Part shown: in pieces, positions 16,295 to 25,999 of the stretch | Layout of the letters: each line of letters starts with the position of its first letter | How positions within the stretch are numbered: the first letter of the stretch is position 1 | NCBI GenBank assembly: GCA_011375345.1 | Contig: DRLM01000007.1 | Location: 1-59,032, forward strand | DNA from: Gammaproteobacteria bacterium | GTDB lineage: Bacteria; Pseudomonadota; Gammaproteobacteria; DRLM01 | Length of the DNA: 59,032 nt | Direction: 5' to 3' | Position numbers and translations under genes: made by a program | The notes under the pieces: model-generated | Told to the model about the DNA's origin: nothing | Databases searched by the model: none | Seen by the model: only the letters and a program-made list of their open reading frames with translations

Positions 16295-16834
16295 TTAATT
16301 GCCGGCCGCTTGGTTGAAACGCTCGACGCTGGCGAGAATTTCCTGCCGGGCTTCGTCGGCACCCGCCCAGCCGTCCACTTTCACCCATTTGCCGGGCTCC
16401 AGGTCTTTGTAGTGTTCAAAGAAATGACCGATCTGGCCCAGCAGACTGGCGGGCAGGTCGTCGGGCCCGTGGCAGTGGCTGTACAGCGGGCTCAGCTTGT
16501 CCACCGGCACCGCCAGCACCTTCGCGTCCACGCCCGATTCGTCCGTCATCTTCAGCACGCCCACCGGCCGGCAGCGGATCACGGCCCCGTTGACCAGGGG
16601 GAAGGGGGTGACCACCAACACATCCACCGGGTCGCCGTCTTCGGACAGCGTGTGAGGAACGAAGCCGTAATTGGCGGGATAGTACATGGCAGTGCCCATG
16701 AAACGATCCACCAGCAGGGCGCCGGAATCCTTGTCGATTTCATATTTCACCGGTTCGCTGAAAGCGGGGATCTCGATCACCACATTGATGTCATTGGGCA
16801 AGTCGCGACCCGCTGCCACCCTGTCCAGATTCAT
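16295..16834 (-). CDS. ppa: Inorganic pyrophosphatase Ppa
   Basis: Soluble family I pyrophosphatase that drives biosynthesis by hydrolysing PPi in the cytoplasm. The active-site signature is [15 protein letters not shown] (the D-x-D-P-x-D-x-x metal-binding motif); [16 protein letters not shown] and [19 protein letters not shown] are the other family blocks. At 179 residues it matches the prokaryotic enzyme. Start chosen at MNLDRVAAG because the upstream codons are low-quality and this N-terminus is the normal one. The last residues (NQAAGN) coincide with the edge of the structured repeat. Confidence 0.95.
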   Translation of the reverse strand: MNLDRVAAGRDLPNDINVVIEIPAFSEPVKYEIDKDSGALLVDRFMGTAMYYPANYGFVPHTLSEDGDPVDVLVVTPFPLVNGAVIRCRPVGVLKMTDESGVDAKVLAVPVDKLSPLYSHCHGPDDLPASLLGQIGHFFEHYKDLEPGKWVKVDGWAGADEARQEILASVERFNQAAGN

Positions 16835-16977
16835 TGTTCTACCTCGTCGTCTCGAAAAGCAAAAAGTATAGCATGGAGCTCGGCCACCTCCGCCGCGCAC
16901 CCGGCCCGGGCCGCTGTCGCCTTGCGCGGCCGGGGAAACACGACAAGCCTGCAATAAATCAGCAAAAGGGCTTGCAT

Positions 16978-17006
16978 TTGCAAAGTCCTTTTCATTGACT
17001 TAATAC
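16978..17006 (+). promoter_or_regulatory. Possible sigma70 promoter upstream of adk
   Basis: TTGCAA (16978-16983) and TAATAC (17001-17006) are separated by 17 bp. The site lies in the 398-bp non-coding stretch between ppa and adk (16835-17232), about 225 bp before adk. Apart from this and GGAAC just before the adk ATG, I see nothing convincing in that stretch. Confidence 0.35.
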
Positions 17007-17232
17007 AATCACTCAGAGTAGCTTTAAGCGGCGGTGGCCGCCGGGGGTAAATCACAGCCCTTTCCCAGGCTTCCTTGTCGTGCAACAGCGGCGGCAGGCC
17101 GGGCGGATCCCGGCTGCGCGGCGCCCCGCATTCCATCCACTGCTTTGACTGATGACAAGTACCGCAGCGACCCATCAGGGATTTTATACAACAAGCACCC
17201 GTTAAACGGCTTGCACGCGTGAGGAACGGCAC

Positions 17233-18723
17233 ATGAGAATCGTACTATTGGGCGCGCCCGGCTCCGGCAAGGGAACCCAGGGCAAACTACTTGCGGACAA
17301 GTTCAACATCCCCCAAATCTCCACCGGCGATCTGTTGCGCGCCGCCGTCGCCGCGCAAACGTCCCTGGGCCTGAAAGCCAAAGCCACCATGGACGCCGGC
17401 CAGCTCGTCTCCGATGATATTGTGCTGGGCATCATTGCCGAGCGGTTGCAGGAAGCGGACACGGCCCGGGGTTTCATCCTGGACGGTTTTCCGCGCAACA
17501 TCCCCCAGGCCGAGGCGCTGGACCGCATGCTGGCGGAGATGAACAAGCCGCTGGACGGTGTGATACTGATCGACGTGGACTTTGAATCCCTGGTGGAACG
17601 CCTGGCCGGCCGGCGCACCTGCGAGGTCTGCGGGCAGGTGTACAACATCTACACTTCGCCGTCACGGCTGGACGACCAGTGCGAACAATGTGGCGGCCAA
17701 CTGCGCCACCGGGCGGATGACAACGAAGAGACCATCAGCAACCGCTTGCGGGTCTACGAACAACAGACCGCGCCGCTCATCGCCTACTACCGCGACCGGG
17801 GCCGCCTGTATCCGGTGAACGGCGAAGGCGACATCGAAGACATTTTCGCCCACATCGAAGAAGTCGTCGCCCGCTTCGGCAAGACCCCGACGGTGCCCGC
17901 CCCGCAAGCCCCGGCGGCGATGGAGCGGGAAGAACGCGCCGCGCCCGGCCCGGGCCCTGCCCCCGAGCCGGCAGCGCCCCCGCCCGCCCCGTCAGCCGGT
18001 GAGAGCGCCACCGCAAGCGGAGAGGCCGCCGCTGAACCCAAAACCGGGACAAAGAAGAAAGCCACGGCGAAAAAGAAAGCGGCGGTGAAAAAAGCCGCAG
18101 CCAAGAAAAAAACAGCAGCCAAGAAAAAAACAGCGGCGAAGAAAGCCGCGACCAGGAAAAAAACCAGCGCAAAGAAAACTGCGTCCAAGAAAAAAGCCGC
18201 AGCCAAAAAGAAAGCCACCGCGAAGAAAAAGCTAACAGCCAAAAAAGCCGCGGCAAAGAAAACCGCAGCCAGGAAAAAGGCGGTGGCCGCGAAGAAAAAA
18301 ACCTCGGCAAAGAAAAAAGCCGCCAGAAAAAAGGCGGCAGCGAAGAAGAAATCCGTCGCCAAAAAGAACGTCAGCAAAAAGCGCGCGGGCGCCAAAAAGA
18401 AGGCCGCCAAAAAGATTCGTGCACGGAAAAAAACGACAGTCCGGAAAAAGGCCGGCGCGAAGAGAAGCGGTAAAAAAGCATCAGCAAAAAAGAAAGCGGC
18501 GGCGAAGCAGCGCAATGCGAAGAGGCAGGCGTCGGCAATAAAACGCGGGGGCAAGAAAACCGCCAAAAAGCGGGCCGGAGCGAAAACAAGGGCCAAAAAA
18601 GCCATTGCGAAAAAACGGGCCGCGGCAAGGAAAAAAAGCTCAGCGAAAAAATCAGCGGCCAAAAAGCGCAGCAGCGCCAAAAAGAAAATCGTGAAAAAAA
18701 AGGCGCGCGGTAGACGGCGTTAG
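17233..18723 (+). CDS. adk: Adenylate kinase with a histone H1-like Lys/Ala-rich C-terminal tail
   Basis: Residues 1-216 are a complete adenylate kinase: P-loop GAPGSGKGTQ at 7-16, DGFPR near 85, and a zinc-type LID with CxxC twice (CEVCG and CEQCG). It interconverts AMP, ADP and ATP. Residues 217-269 form a Pro/Ala/Glu linker, and residues 270-496 are an uninterrupted run of KKKA-, AAKKK- and AKKAAA-like units with almost no acidic residues, like bacterial histone H1-like or AlgP-type tails. Normal Adk ends near residue 215, so the tail doubles the protein. It is one open frame with no sign of a frameshift or internal stop. Codons vary (AAA/AAG, GCC/GCG/GCA), so the tail is not a simple DNA repeat. 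The tail probably binds nucleic acid; this is inferred. Confidence 0.93.
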   Translation: MRIVLLGAPGSGKGTQGKLLADKFNIPQISTGDLLRAAVAAQTSLGLKAKATMDAGQLVSDDIVLGIIAERLQEADTARGFILDGFPRNIPQAEALDRMLAEMNKPLDGVILIDVDFESLVERLAGRRTCEVCGQVYNIYTSPSRLDDQCEQCGGQLRHRADDNEETISNRLRVYEQQTAPLIAYYRDRGRLYPVNGEGDIEDIFAHIEEVVARFGKTPTVPAPQAPAAMEREERAAPGPGPAPEPAAPPPAPSAGESATASGEAAAEPKTGTKKKATAKKKAAVKKAAAKKKTAAKKKTAAKKAATRKKTSAKKTASKKKAAAKKKATAKKKLTAKKAAAKKTAARKKAVAAKKKTSAKKKAARKKAAAKKKSVAKKNVSKKRAGAKKKAAKKIRARKKTTVRKKAGAKRSGKKASAKKKAAAKQRNAKRQASAIKRGGKKTAKKRAGAKTRAKKAIAKKRAAARKKSSAKKSAAKKRSSAKKKIVKKKARGRRR

Positions 18724-18781
18724 CGCCGGACCGCGGCGTCTGCGGCAGTTCGGCCAAACACGTTACCCGCCACAGCATTGA

Positions 18782-19810
<1,029 letters not shown>

Positions 19811-19885
19811 GGCGGAACCCCCGCGCCTGGCCACAGTCTTTCTCACGGGGCGTGGCGCCAACAGCAGCGTGTGCGTCCCTGACTC

Positions 19886-21130
19886 ATGAGAACAACAAGC
19901 CGCCACATCCGCATCATTTTGCCCCCGGCTTTGCTGGCCCTGGCGCTGGCCGGGGCCTATGCCCTCTACGCCACCCACCCGCAGAGTGCGGCGCGGCAGG
20001 TGGAGGAGCGGGCCTGGCGGGTCAGTGTCGAACCGCTGCGCATCGCCAGCCTTGCTCCCACCCTCACCCTCTACGGCCAAGTGGAATCTCCCCGCGCCGC
20101 CCGGCTCAAATCGGCGCTGGCCGCCGAGGTGGTGGCGCTGTCCGCCCGGGAAGGACGCGCTGTCAACAGGGGAGAGGTGCTGCTGCGGCTGGATGAGCGG
20201 GATCGGCGCCTCGCCTTGCGGCGGCGCGAAGCGGAAGTCCGGGAGATCGCAGCCCAACTCGACAGCGAGCGGCGTCGCGCGGCGCGGGACCGGGCGGCCC
20301 TGGAACGGGAACGGGCCCTGCTGGAACTGGCCCGCCAGAGCCTCGCCCGCAGCCGCGACCTGGCCGCCAGGCAACTTGCCAGTGATGCCGCGGTGGACGA
20401 GGCCCAAAGCGCCGTCGAGCGCCAGGCCCTGGCAGTGCAATTGCGCGAAGCCGAGCTGGCCGATGCCCCCACCCGCCTCAAAGCCCTGCAGGCCCGCTTG
20501 CGGCGGGCTGAAGCGGAGCGCGAGCAGGCGGCGCTGGACCTCAGCCGCGCGGTGGTCAAGGCGCCCTTCCCTGCCGTGGTCAGCCGGGTGGAAGTGGCCG
20601 TGGGCGACCGGGTGGCCGTGGGCACGCCCCTAGTGCGGCTTTTCGATCCGGAGGCCCTGGAGATCCGCGCCCAGATTCCGGCGGACCGGCTGGGCGCAGT
20701 GCGCGCTGCGCTGGCGGCGGGCCGGCCCTTGCGCGCCACGCTGGCGGCGGACGGCGCCCCGCGGACTGCCGTCCTGGACCGCCTTGCCGCCGAGGTGGAC
20801 CCCCAAAGCGGCGGCGTGGACGGCTTGTTCCGGTTCACGGCGTCCGCACCGGCCCTGCCCCTGGGGCAGTTCGTCGATCTGCTGCTGGAACTGCCCCCCC
20901 AGGCCGGGGTGGCCGCCATACCGCCCCAGGCGCTGCACGGTCTTGAGCGGGTTTATGTGCTGCGGGAGGGCCGCATGCGGGGCGTTGACGTGAGCCTGGT
21001 GGGGGAACGGCGCGTGGGGGGGAAGACGCGCTTGTTGGTGCGGGGCGCCGGCCTGCGCAGTGGTGACCGGCTCATCACCACCCCCTTGCCCAACGCCATC
21101 GACGGTCTCAAGGTCACCACCGGCCCATGA
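19886..21130 (+). CDS. RND efflux periplasmic adaptor (membrane fusion protein)
   Basis: A 414-residue HlyD/AcrA-type adaptor. An N-terminal membrane anchor (IRIILPPALLALALAGAYALYA) is followed by a lipoyl/beta-barrel half (VEPLRIASLAPTLTLYGQVESPR), a long Arg/Glu/Ala-rich coiled-coil hairpin at about 110-215, and the second lipoyl and beta-barrel half (RAVVKAPFPAVVSRVEVAVGDRVAVGTPLVRLFDP). It lacks a lipobox Cys, so it stays anchored by the helix. Its stop overlaps the pump start (ATGA). An outer-membrane channel is not encoded nearby, so a TolC-like partner elsewhere is assumed. Confidence 0.9.
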   Translation: MRTTSRHIRIILPPALLALALAGAYALYATHPQSAARQVEERAWRVSVEPLRIASLAPTLTLYGQVESPRAARLKSALAAEVVALSAREGRAVNRGEVLLRLDERDRRLALRRREAEVREIAAQLDSERRRAARDRAALERERALLELARQSLARSRDLAARQLASDAAVDEAQSAVERQALAVQLREAELADAPTRLKALQARLRRAEAEREQAALDLSRAVVKAPFPAVVSRVEVAVGDRVAVGTPLVRLFDPEALEIRAQIPADRLGAVRAALAAGRPLRATLAADGAPRTAVLDRLAAEVDPQSGGVDGLFRFTASAPALPLGQFVDLLLELPPQAGVAAIPPQALHGLERVYVLREGRMRGVDVSLVGERRVGGKTRLLVRGAGLRSGDRLITTPLPNAIDGLKVTTGP

Positions 21131-24100
21131 GCGCGCCGGCGGCCCCCCCGCGCGATATGCTCGGCGTTTTCGCCCGCCACAAGGTGGCCGCCAATCTGAC
21201 CATGGCCCTGATGATCCTGGCGGGCGGCTGGGGCCTCAGCAAACTCAACGTGCAGTTTTTTCCCAATTTCGCCCTGGATTTCGCCATCGTGCGGGTGGTC
21301 TGGAGCGGCGCCGCAGCGGAAGACGTGGAAAGTGCCATCACCACCCCCCTGGAGCAAAGCCTGCGCAGCGTGGACCGCTTGCACAAAATGTCCTCCACTT
21401 CCGCTGACGGGGTGAGCGCCATCACCTTGGAGTTCGAGGAGGGCACGGACATGGCCGAGGCCCTGGAACAAGTCAAGGAAAAGGTGGCCGCCGTGCGCAA
21501 CCTGCCGGCTGACTCGGAAGAGCCCGAAATCCGCCGCGCCGTGCGCTATGAGCCCATCGCCCACCTGCTGGTCAGCGGCCCGGCCGACCCCGCCGAGCTG
21601 CGCGCCCTGGTGCGGCAGATGGAGCGGGAGTTGCTTGACCGTGGCATCGCCAAAGTGGACATCATTGGCCTGCCGGAGGAGGAAATCGCCATCCAGATCC
21701 CCGGCGCCCGCCTGGAAGCCCTGGGCCTCACCCTGGATCAGGTGGCCGACCGGGTGAACAGCCTCAGCCAGGACATCCCCGCCGGGGAGATCGGCGAAGA
21801 CGAGGTGGGCCGTCAGCTCCGCGCCCTGGAGCGGCACAAAACGGAGCGGGAGTTCGCCGGGCTGCCGCTGCGGGCGGACAGCGGCCGCCTGCTCACGCTG
21901 GGCGAGGTGGCCGCCATCGAACGGCGGGCGCGGGACCGCAGCGTCGCCGTGACTGACCACGGCCGCCCCGCGGTGGAGCTGAAGCTGTCCCGGGCCGAGT
22001 ACAGTGATTCCCTGGCGGCTGCCCGCATCCTGGAGGACTGGCTGGAGGACATCCGCGCGCGTCTGCCGCCGGCCGTAACGGTGGCGCCCTTTGACCAGCA
22101 GTGGCAGCTTATCGAAGAGCGCATCAACCTGCTGCTGAAAAATGCCGGCAGCGGTCTGGCGCTGGTGCTGTTGATCCTGTTTTTGTTCCTCAACCAGCGG
22201 GTGGCCTTCTGGGTGGCGGTGGGCATTCCCGTGTCTTTCATGGCGGCCCTGGGGGTGCTGTACGCGGCCGGCGGCAGCATTAACATGATCAGCCTGTTCG
22301 CCATGATCATGGCCTTGGGGATCATCGTGGATGATGCCATCGTGGTGGGCGAGGATGCCCTGGCCCATTATCAAAAAGGCGAGCCGGCCCTTAACGCCGC
22401 CGAGGGCGGGGCGCGGCGCATGTTCGCGCCGGTGCTGTCTTCCTCCTTGACCACCGTGGCCGCCTTTTTGCCCCTGATGATCGTAGGCGGCATCATCGGC
22501 AACATCATGTTCGATATTCCGCTGGTGGTGATCTGTGTGATCCTCGCCTCCCTGGTGGAATGCTTTTTGGTGCTGCCGGGCCATTTGCGGCACGCTTTTT
22601 TGCGCATTCACCAGGCCCGGCCGGGAACGGTCCGGGTCCGTCTGGATACGGCCTTCAAGCGCCTGCGCGACGGCCCTTTCCGCCGCCTCGCCAACTGGTC
22701 GGTGACGCACCGCTGGACCACCATAGCGGTGGCGGTGGCGGTGTTGATCCTGTCGCTGGGCCTGGTGCTGGGCGGGCGCATCAATTTTCATTTCTTTCCG
22801 GCACCGGAAGGCACCATCCTCTACGCCAATGCCGCCTTCGTGGCGGGCACGCCCCGCAATCAGACCGATGCTTTCCTGGAACACCTGGAACAGACCCTGG
22901 TGGAAACCGACGAGGCCCTGGGCGGCGGCTTGGTGCAACGCTATGTGATTTACCACGGCCGCGCCAGCGCGGCGGGGGGCGGTTTCAACCGCTACGGCGA
23001 CCGCCTGGGTTCCCTGGTGATTGAACTGGTCTCCCCCGATCAACGGGAGGTGCGCAATCAGGCCTTCATCCGGGCCTGGGAGGCGCGCATCCACAAGCCG
23101 GCGGGGTTGGAAAGCTTCAACGTCTCGCAGCGCCAGGGCGGGCCGCCGGGACGGGAAGTGGACGTGCGCCTGGTGGGGGGCGGGGCCGGGCAGGTGAAAG
23201 CCGCCGCCCTGGAACTGGCCCACGCCCTGGAGGCCATTCCCGGCGTGTACGCCGTGGAGGATGACATGGCCTATGGCCGGGAACAACTGATTTACCGCCT
23301 CACCCCCCGCGGCCTGGCCCTGGGTTTGACGGTGGCCGGGGTGGGCCGGCAGCTGCGTGCCGCCTTCGACGGCCGGATCGCCCAGATTTTTCATGATGGC
23401 GAGGATGAAGTGGAAGTGCGGGTGATGCTGCCCGATGCGGAGCGGGACACCCTGGCCACCTTGCGGCAGTTGTACATCGCCCTGCCGGAGGGGGGGCGGG
23501 TGCCTTTGTCGGCGGTGGTCGAATTCACCGCCCGGCGGGGTTTTGAAGTGCTGCGCCACGACGACGGCCGCCTGGCGGTGCACGTGACCGCCGATGTGGA
23601 CGCCGCGGTCAACGAGACCCAGCAGGTGTTGGCGGAGCTGGAAGAGCGCATTCTGCCTGCCCTGGAGGCGCGCTTCGGGGTGGCCAGCTCCTTCGAAGGC
23701 CGTGCCGCCGACCAGCGGGAAACCACCGCCGACATGAAACGGGGTGCGGTGCTGGGTCTGGTGCTGATCTACCTGATCCTGGCCTGGGTGTTCGCCTCCT
23801 ACGGCTGGCCCCTGGTGGTCATGGCCGCCATTCCCTTCGGTCTGGTGGGGGCCGTGGTGGGGCATTGGAGCATGGGGGTGGACCTGTCGGTGCTGTCCCT
23901 GTTCGGCCTGTTCGGCCTGTCGGGCATTGTGGTCAACGATTCCATCATCCTGGTGACCTTCTACCGCCACCTGCGCGAGGGGGGCATGGCCATCCGCGAT
24001 GCCATCGTGGAGGCAGCCTGCCAGCGCCTGAGGGCGGTGTTGCTCACCTCGCTGACCACCATAGGCGGGCTCTTGCCGCTGCTGTTCGAAACCTCCCTCC

Positions 24101-24294
24101 AGGCCCAGTTCCTGATTCCCATGGCGGTGACCATTTCCTTCGGCCTGGCCTTCTCCACGCTGCTGGTTTTGCTGGTGATCCCTGCTTTGCTGTCTGTGCA
24201 CGAAAGCGCCGCCACGGTCCTGGGGCGGCGCACGGCGCACTCAGCCCTTGCCGGCCAGTCTGGCGAGGCGGCGGGGATCGTGGATCACGATTAG
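21127..24294 (+). CDS. RND efflux transporter, inner-membrane pump (AcrB/HAE1-like)
   Basis: A 1055-residue RND permease with the duplicated 12-helix layout. The proton-relay Asp pair is present in helix 4 (MALGIIVDDAIVVGEDALAHYQ). Porter-domain segments such as RVVWSGAAAEDVESAITTPLEQSL and the second-half block LFGLFGLSGIVVNDSIILVTFYRH are typical of the group near metagenomic efflux RND permeases. Substrate is unknown: drug-type (HAE1) rather than metal-type (HME) by these motifs. Translationally coupled to the adaptor. Its last 54 bp overlap the 3' end of the convergent Crp/Fnr gene. Confidence 0.93.
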   Translation: MSAPAAPPRDMLGVFARHKVAANLTMALMILAGGWGLSKLNVQFFPNFALDFAIVRVVWSGAAAEDVESAITTPLEQSLRSVDRLHKMSSTSADGVSAITLEFEEGTDMAEALEQVKEKVAAVRNLPADSEEPEIRRAVRYEPIAHLLVSGPADPAELRALVRQMERELLDRGIAKVDIIGLPEEEIAIQIPGARLEALGLTLDQVADRVNSLSQDIPAGEIGEDEVGRQLRALERHKTEREFAGLPLRADSGRLLTLGEVAAIERRARDRSVAVTDHGRPAVELKLSRAEYSDSLAAARILEDWLEDIRARLPPAVTVAPFDQQWQLIEERINLLLKNAGSGLALVLLILFLFLNQRVAFWVAVGIPVSFMAALGVLYAAGGSINMISLFAMIMALGIIVDDAIVVGEDALAHYQKGEPALNAAEGGARRMFAPVLSSSLTTVAAFLPLMIVGGIIGNIMFDIPLVVICVILASLVECFLVLPGHLRHAFLRIHQARPGTVRVRLDTAFKRLRDGPFRRLANWSVTHRWTTIAVAVAVLILSLGLVLGGRINFHFFPAPEGTILYANAAFVAGTPRNQTDAFLEHLEQTLVETDEALGGGLVQRYVIYHGRASAAGGGFNRYGDRLGSLVIELVSPDQREVRNQAFIRAWEARIHKPAGLESFNVSQRQGGPPGREVDVRLVGGGAGQVKAAALELAHALEAIPGVYAVEDDMAYGREQLIYRLTPRGLALGLTVAGVGRQLRAAFDGRIAQIFHDGEDEVEVRVMLPDAERDTLATLRQLYIALPEGGRVPLSAVVEFTARRGFEVLRHDDGRLAVHVTADVDAAVNETQQVLAELEERILPALEARFGVASSFEGRAADQRETTADMKRGAVLGLVLIYLILAWVFASYGWPLVVMAAIPFGLVGAVVGHWSMGVDLSVLSLFGLFGLSGIVVNDSIILVTFYRHLREGGMAIRDAIVEAACQRLRAVLLTSLTTIGGLLPLLFETSLQAQFLIPMAVTISFGLAFSTLLVLLVIPALLSVHESAATVLGRRTAHSALAGQSGEAAGIVDHD

Positions 24295-24957
24295 ATTGCG
24301 GCTGGTTTCAATGTATTGGTCCGCCACCAATTGGCTCAACACCCGGGCAATCACCTCCCGCGATGTCCCCAGATGCGAGGCGATTTCCCGCTGCGTCATC
24401 CGGACCCTGGCATCCACCGACGCGCGCAGCAACAAGAAATTGGCCAGCCGCTGCTCCAGCTTGTGGGCATGAATGTCTTCCAGTTCCGCCATCAGGCGAA
24501 ACACGATGGTGGAAAAGGCCTGCACGGTCATGTTCTGAATGGCCGGCTCGGCCTCGAACAGGGCACGGTACAAGGTCCCCGGAATCACCGCCACCACGGT
24601 GGCCGGCCGGGCCTCCACCCAGGCGGGATAGAGCAAATCGTTGAAGATGCAGTTGAGCGCCAGCACGCAGGTTTCCCCGGGATTGATCCAATACAGCGTC
24701 GCTTCTTTGCCGTTCGGGGTCAGCGTGAAGACCCGCAGCTGGCCGCTCAGGACCACATATGCCCCCGAGATCCGTTGTCCCTTGCTCAGCACCGTGGCGG
24801 TATCGGCGAAACTGGCATGCCGCAATCCCTGTTCCAGCAATCCCCGGCTGTTTTCCGACAAGTTCCGGAAAGGCTCGAAGTCGTCGAGTTTTGCTGCTGA
24901 TGGCATCGGTTCCGGATGTCTGCTCACGTTCGTTGGGTCGGGGGGAAGATCAGTCAC
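24241..24957 (-). CDS. Crp/Fnr family transcriptional regulator
   Basis: A 238-residue regulator with an N-terminal cyclic-nucleotide-type beta roll (VLSKGQRISGAYVVLSGQLRVFTLTPNGKEATLYWINPGETC), a dimerisation helix and a C-terminal winged helix-turn-helix (MTQREIASHLGTSREVIARVLSQLV, the recognition helix). No N-terminal FNR-type cysteine cluster is visible; the internal GETCVLALNC cysteines are at a place where some family members sense redox or heme. Target genes are unknown. It is tail to tail with the RND operon, so it is not clearly its regulator. Confidence 0.9.
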   Translation of the reverse strand: MTDLPPDPTNVSRHPEPMPSAAKLDDFEPFRNLSENSRGLLEQGLRHASFADTATVLSKGQRISGAYVVLSGQLRVFTLTPNGKEATLYWINPGETCVLALNCIFNDLLYPAWVEARPATVVAVIPGTLYRALFEAEPAIQNMTVQAFSTIVFRLMAELEDIHAHKLEQRLANFLLLRASVDARVRMTQREIASHLGTSREVIARVLSQLVADQYIETSRNLIVIHDPRRLARLAGKG

Positions 24958-25031
24958 CTGTTATCGGAGGCAGCGGGGTAAACGCCAGGGGCAGGCCTGT
25001 TGTCCCCCGCCTCGCCTCCCTCCCGGTCAGA

Positions 25032-25565
25032 TCAATTCACACCCAGCTTCCTGGCCACCGCCTTGGTTTCGGCGAGATGGTGCTCAAAGCCCGGCAGCAC
25101 CTTGTTCACCAGCGCTTTGAACTCGGGGTTGCTGATGGCCGGCAGCAAGGTGTTTTTCAGGGCATCAATGACGGCTTGATGATAAGCGATTTCGTGCCGC
25201 AGATAGGCTGCATCGAAACCGGTTCCGGACTGGGCCGACAGCATCGCCACTGTCTTGGCCTGATCCGCCACGCTGGTGTCGCCGGCGGGCGGTGTGGGCA
25301 CGATACCCAGTGTTCTGGCCAGGTCACGGCCCATTTGTTGCACCATTTCGTGATCGGCCGCCACGGCCCGGCCCAGCTCCCGGACCGCCTGCGAGTGACC
25401 GTACTTGGCGCCCATGCGCGCTGTGTAAATGTCGATGGCGTTGGCTTGATCGAAGATGGCCAATATGGTGGCGTCGTCAAGCTGGGGACCGGCCACCGCG
25501 GCATGGCCCGGGAGCATCATCAAAGCGGCCAGCAGCGCCGCAAAACTCAAGCGAAGTGGATTCAT
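25032..25565 (-). CDS. DUF4142 domain protein, exported
   Basis: A 177-residue protein with a cleavable-type signal peptide (MNPLRLSFAALLAALMMLPGHAAVA). The mature part is helical with the DUF4142 pattern: ILAIFDQANAIDIYTARMG, then AVRELGRAVAADHEMVQQMGRDLA, then YLRHEIAYHQAVIDAL and LLPAISNPEFKALV. This ferritin-like helical family is periplasmic; its function is not established. The regulator gene upstream is on the same strand, 74 bp past its stop. Confidence 0.85.
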   Translation of the reverse strand: MNPLRLSFAALLAALMMLPGHAAVAGPQLDDATILAIFDQANAIDIYTARMGAKYGHSQAVRELGRAVAADHEMVQQMGRDLARTLGIVPTPPAGDTSVADQAKTVAMLSAQSGTGFDAAYLRHEIAYHQAVIDALKNTLLPAISNPEFKALVNKVLPGFEHHLAETKAVARKLGVN

Positions 25566-25761
25566 TGTCTGTCTCCTGTAGTGACGCTACGGCGGTGTAG
25601 CGAGGGCCAGGATGACGCAAATTCCCACATATTATCTGTAGCAAATGTTACACCGCGGCGTCTTTTGTGATGGGGTGCCAACGGCCGGAAATTGCATGCC
25701 ACAGCAGTGGGCGAATGAGGAAAGCGGGCCCTGGATGCGGCGGAACCCCAAAAGATCACAA

Positions 25762-25777
25762 CCCCAATATATTGTGG
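25762..25777. promoter_or_regulatory. NrdR-box-like palindrome, distal
   Basis: CCCCAATATATTGTGG is a near-perfect palindrome close to the NrdR consensus (acaCwAtATaTwGtgt). It sits in the AT-rich stretch 25566-25999, 162 bp upstream of the proximal box and 238 bp before nrdJa. A weaker related sequence, CCCCAAAAGATCACAA, overlaps just upstream. Confidence 0.6.
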
Positions 25778-25860
25778 TTCCGCCGTTTCGCCTGCACCGG
25801 CCGTCGGCACGCAAAAAACCCCCCGCTTCTGTTTGTTGTATTTAATTAATAGTGTAATAT

Positions 25861-25874
25861 CAATTAGTTAATTG
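25861..25874. repeat. AT-rich palindrome upstream of the nrdJ promoter
   Basis: CAATTAGTTAATTG is a perfect 6-bp-arm palindrome with a 2-base centre, in a run of AT-rich DNA (25831-25880) that also holds two TTGTTGTAT copies. It is located where an UP element or activator site would be, 28 bp before the -35 box. Confidence 0.4.
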
Positions 25875-25901
25875 TTGTATCCTAAAGCGGGTCGGATCTT
25901 G

Positions 25902-25930
25902 TTGACACCTGTGAAACAAATCCCTATTCT
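25902..25930 (+). promoter_or_regulatory. Sigma70 promoter of nrdJa-nrdJb
   Basis: TTGACA (25902-25907) and TATTCT (25925-25930) with a 17-bp spacer. Expected start of transcription is about 25937, giving a leader of about 60 bases. The proximal NrdR-like box directly overlaps this start point. Confidence 0.75.
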
Positions 25931-25938
25931 GGCGCCCA

Positions 25939-25954
25939 CCACAACATATTGTGT
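25939..25954. promoter_or_regulatory. NrdR-box-like palindrome, proximal
   Basis: CCACAACATATTGTGT has the CACAA-N4-TTGTG dyad of NrdR boxes. It lies on or just after the predicted transcription start, a position expected to block RNA polymerase when NrdR is bound with dATP. Confidence 0.65.
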
Positions 25955-25999
25955 CTATACTTAGAGCTGTACCCAATCACCCCAGGGGGCCCCATCACT

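Noticed and set aside
16831-17232. 133-codon minus-strand frame with a CGTCHQ motif upstream of adk
   Set aside because: The CxxCH-like motif hints at heme, but there is no signal peptide or further cytochrome pattern, and the frame covers the likely adk promoter.
17787-18680. Phe/Ala-rich 297-codon frame antisense to the adk tail
   Set aside because: It is the mirror of the Lys/Ala codons (TTC/TTT and GGC/GCC complements), not an independent hydrophobic protein.
18046-18720. CRISPR-like or tandem DNA repeat in the Lys/Ala tail of adk
   Set aside because: The repetition is at the amino-acid level; codons vary and no constant spacer or repeat unit exists.
20953-24240. 1095-codon open frame antisense to the RND pump
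   Set aside because: High GC makes the antisense frame open; the translation is Gln/His/Gly-rich with no domain pattern, while the plus-strand frame is a clear RND pump.
25566-25761. Cobalamin riboswitch upstream of nrdJ
   Set aside because: A B12 box was looked for because the enzyme uses B12, but no GCCACTG-type core is visible; the promoter and NrdR-like boxes explain the region better.
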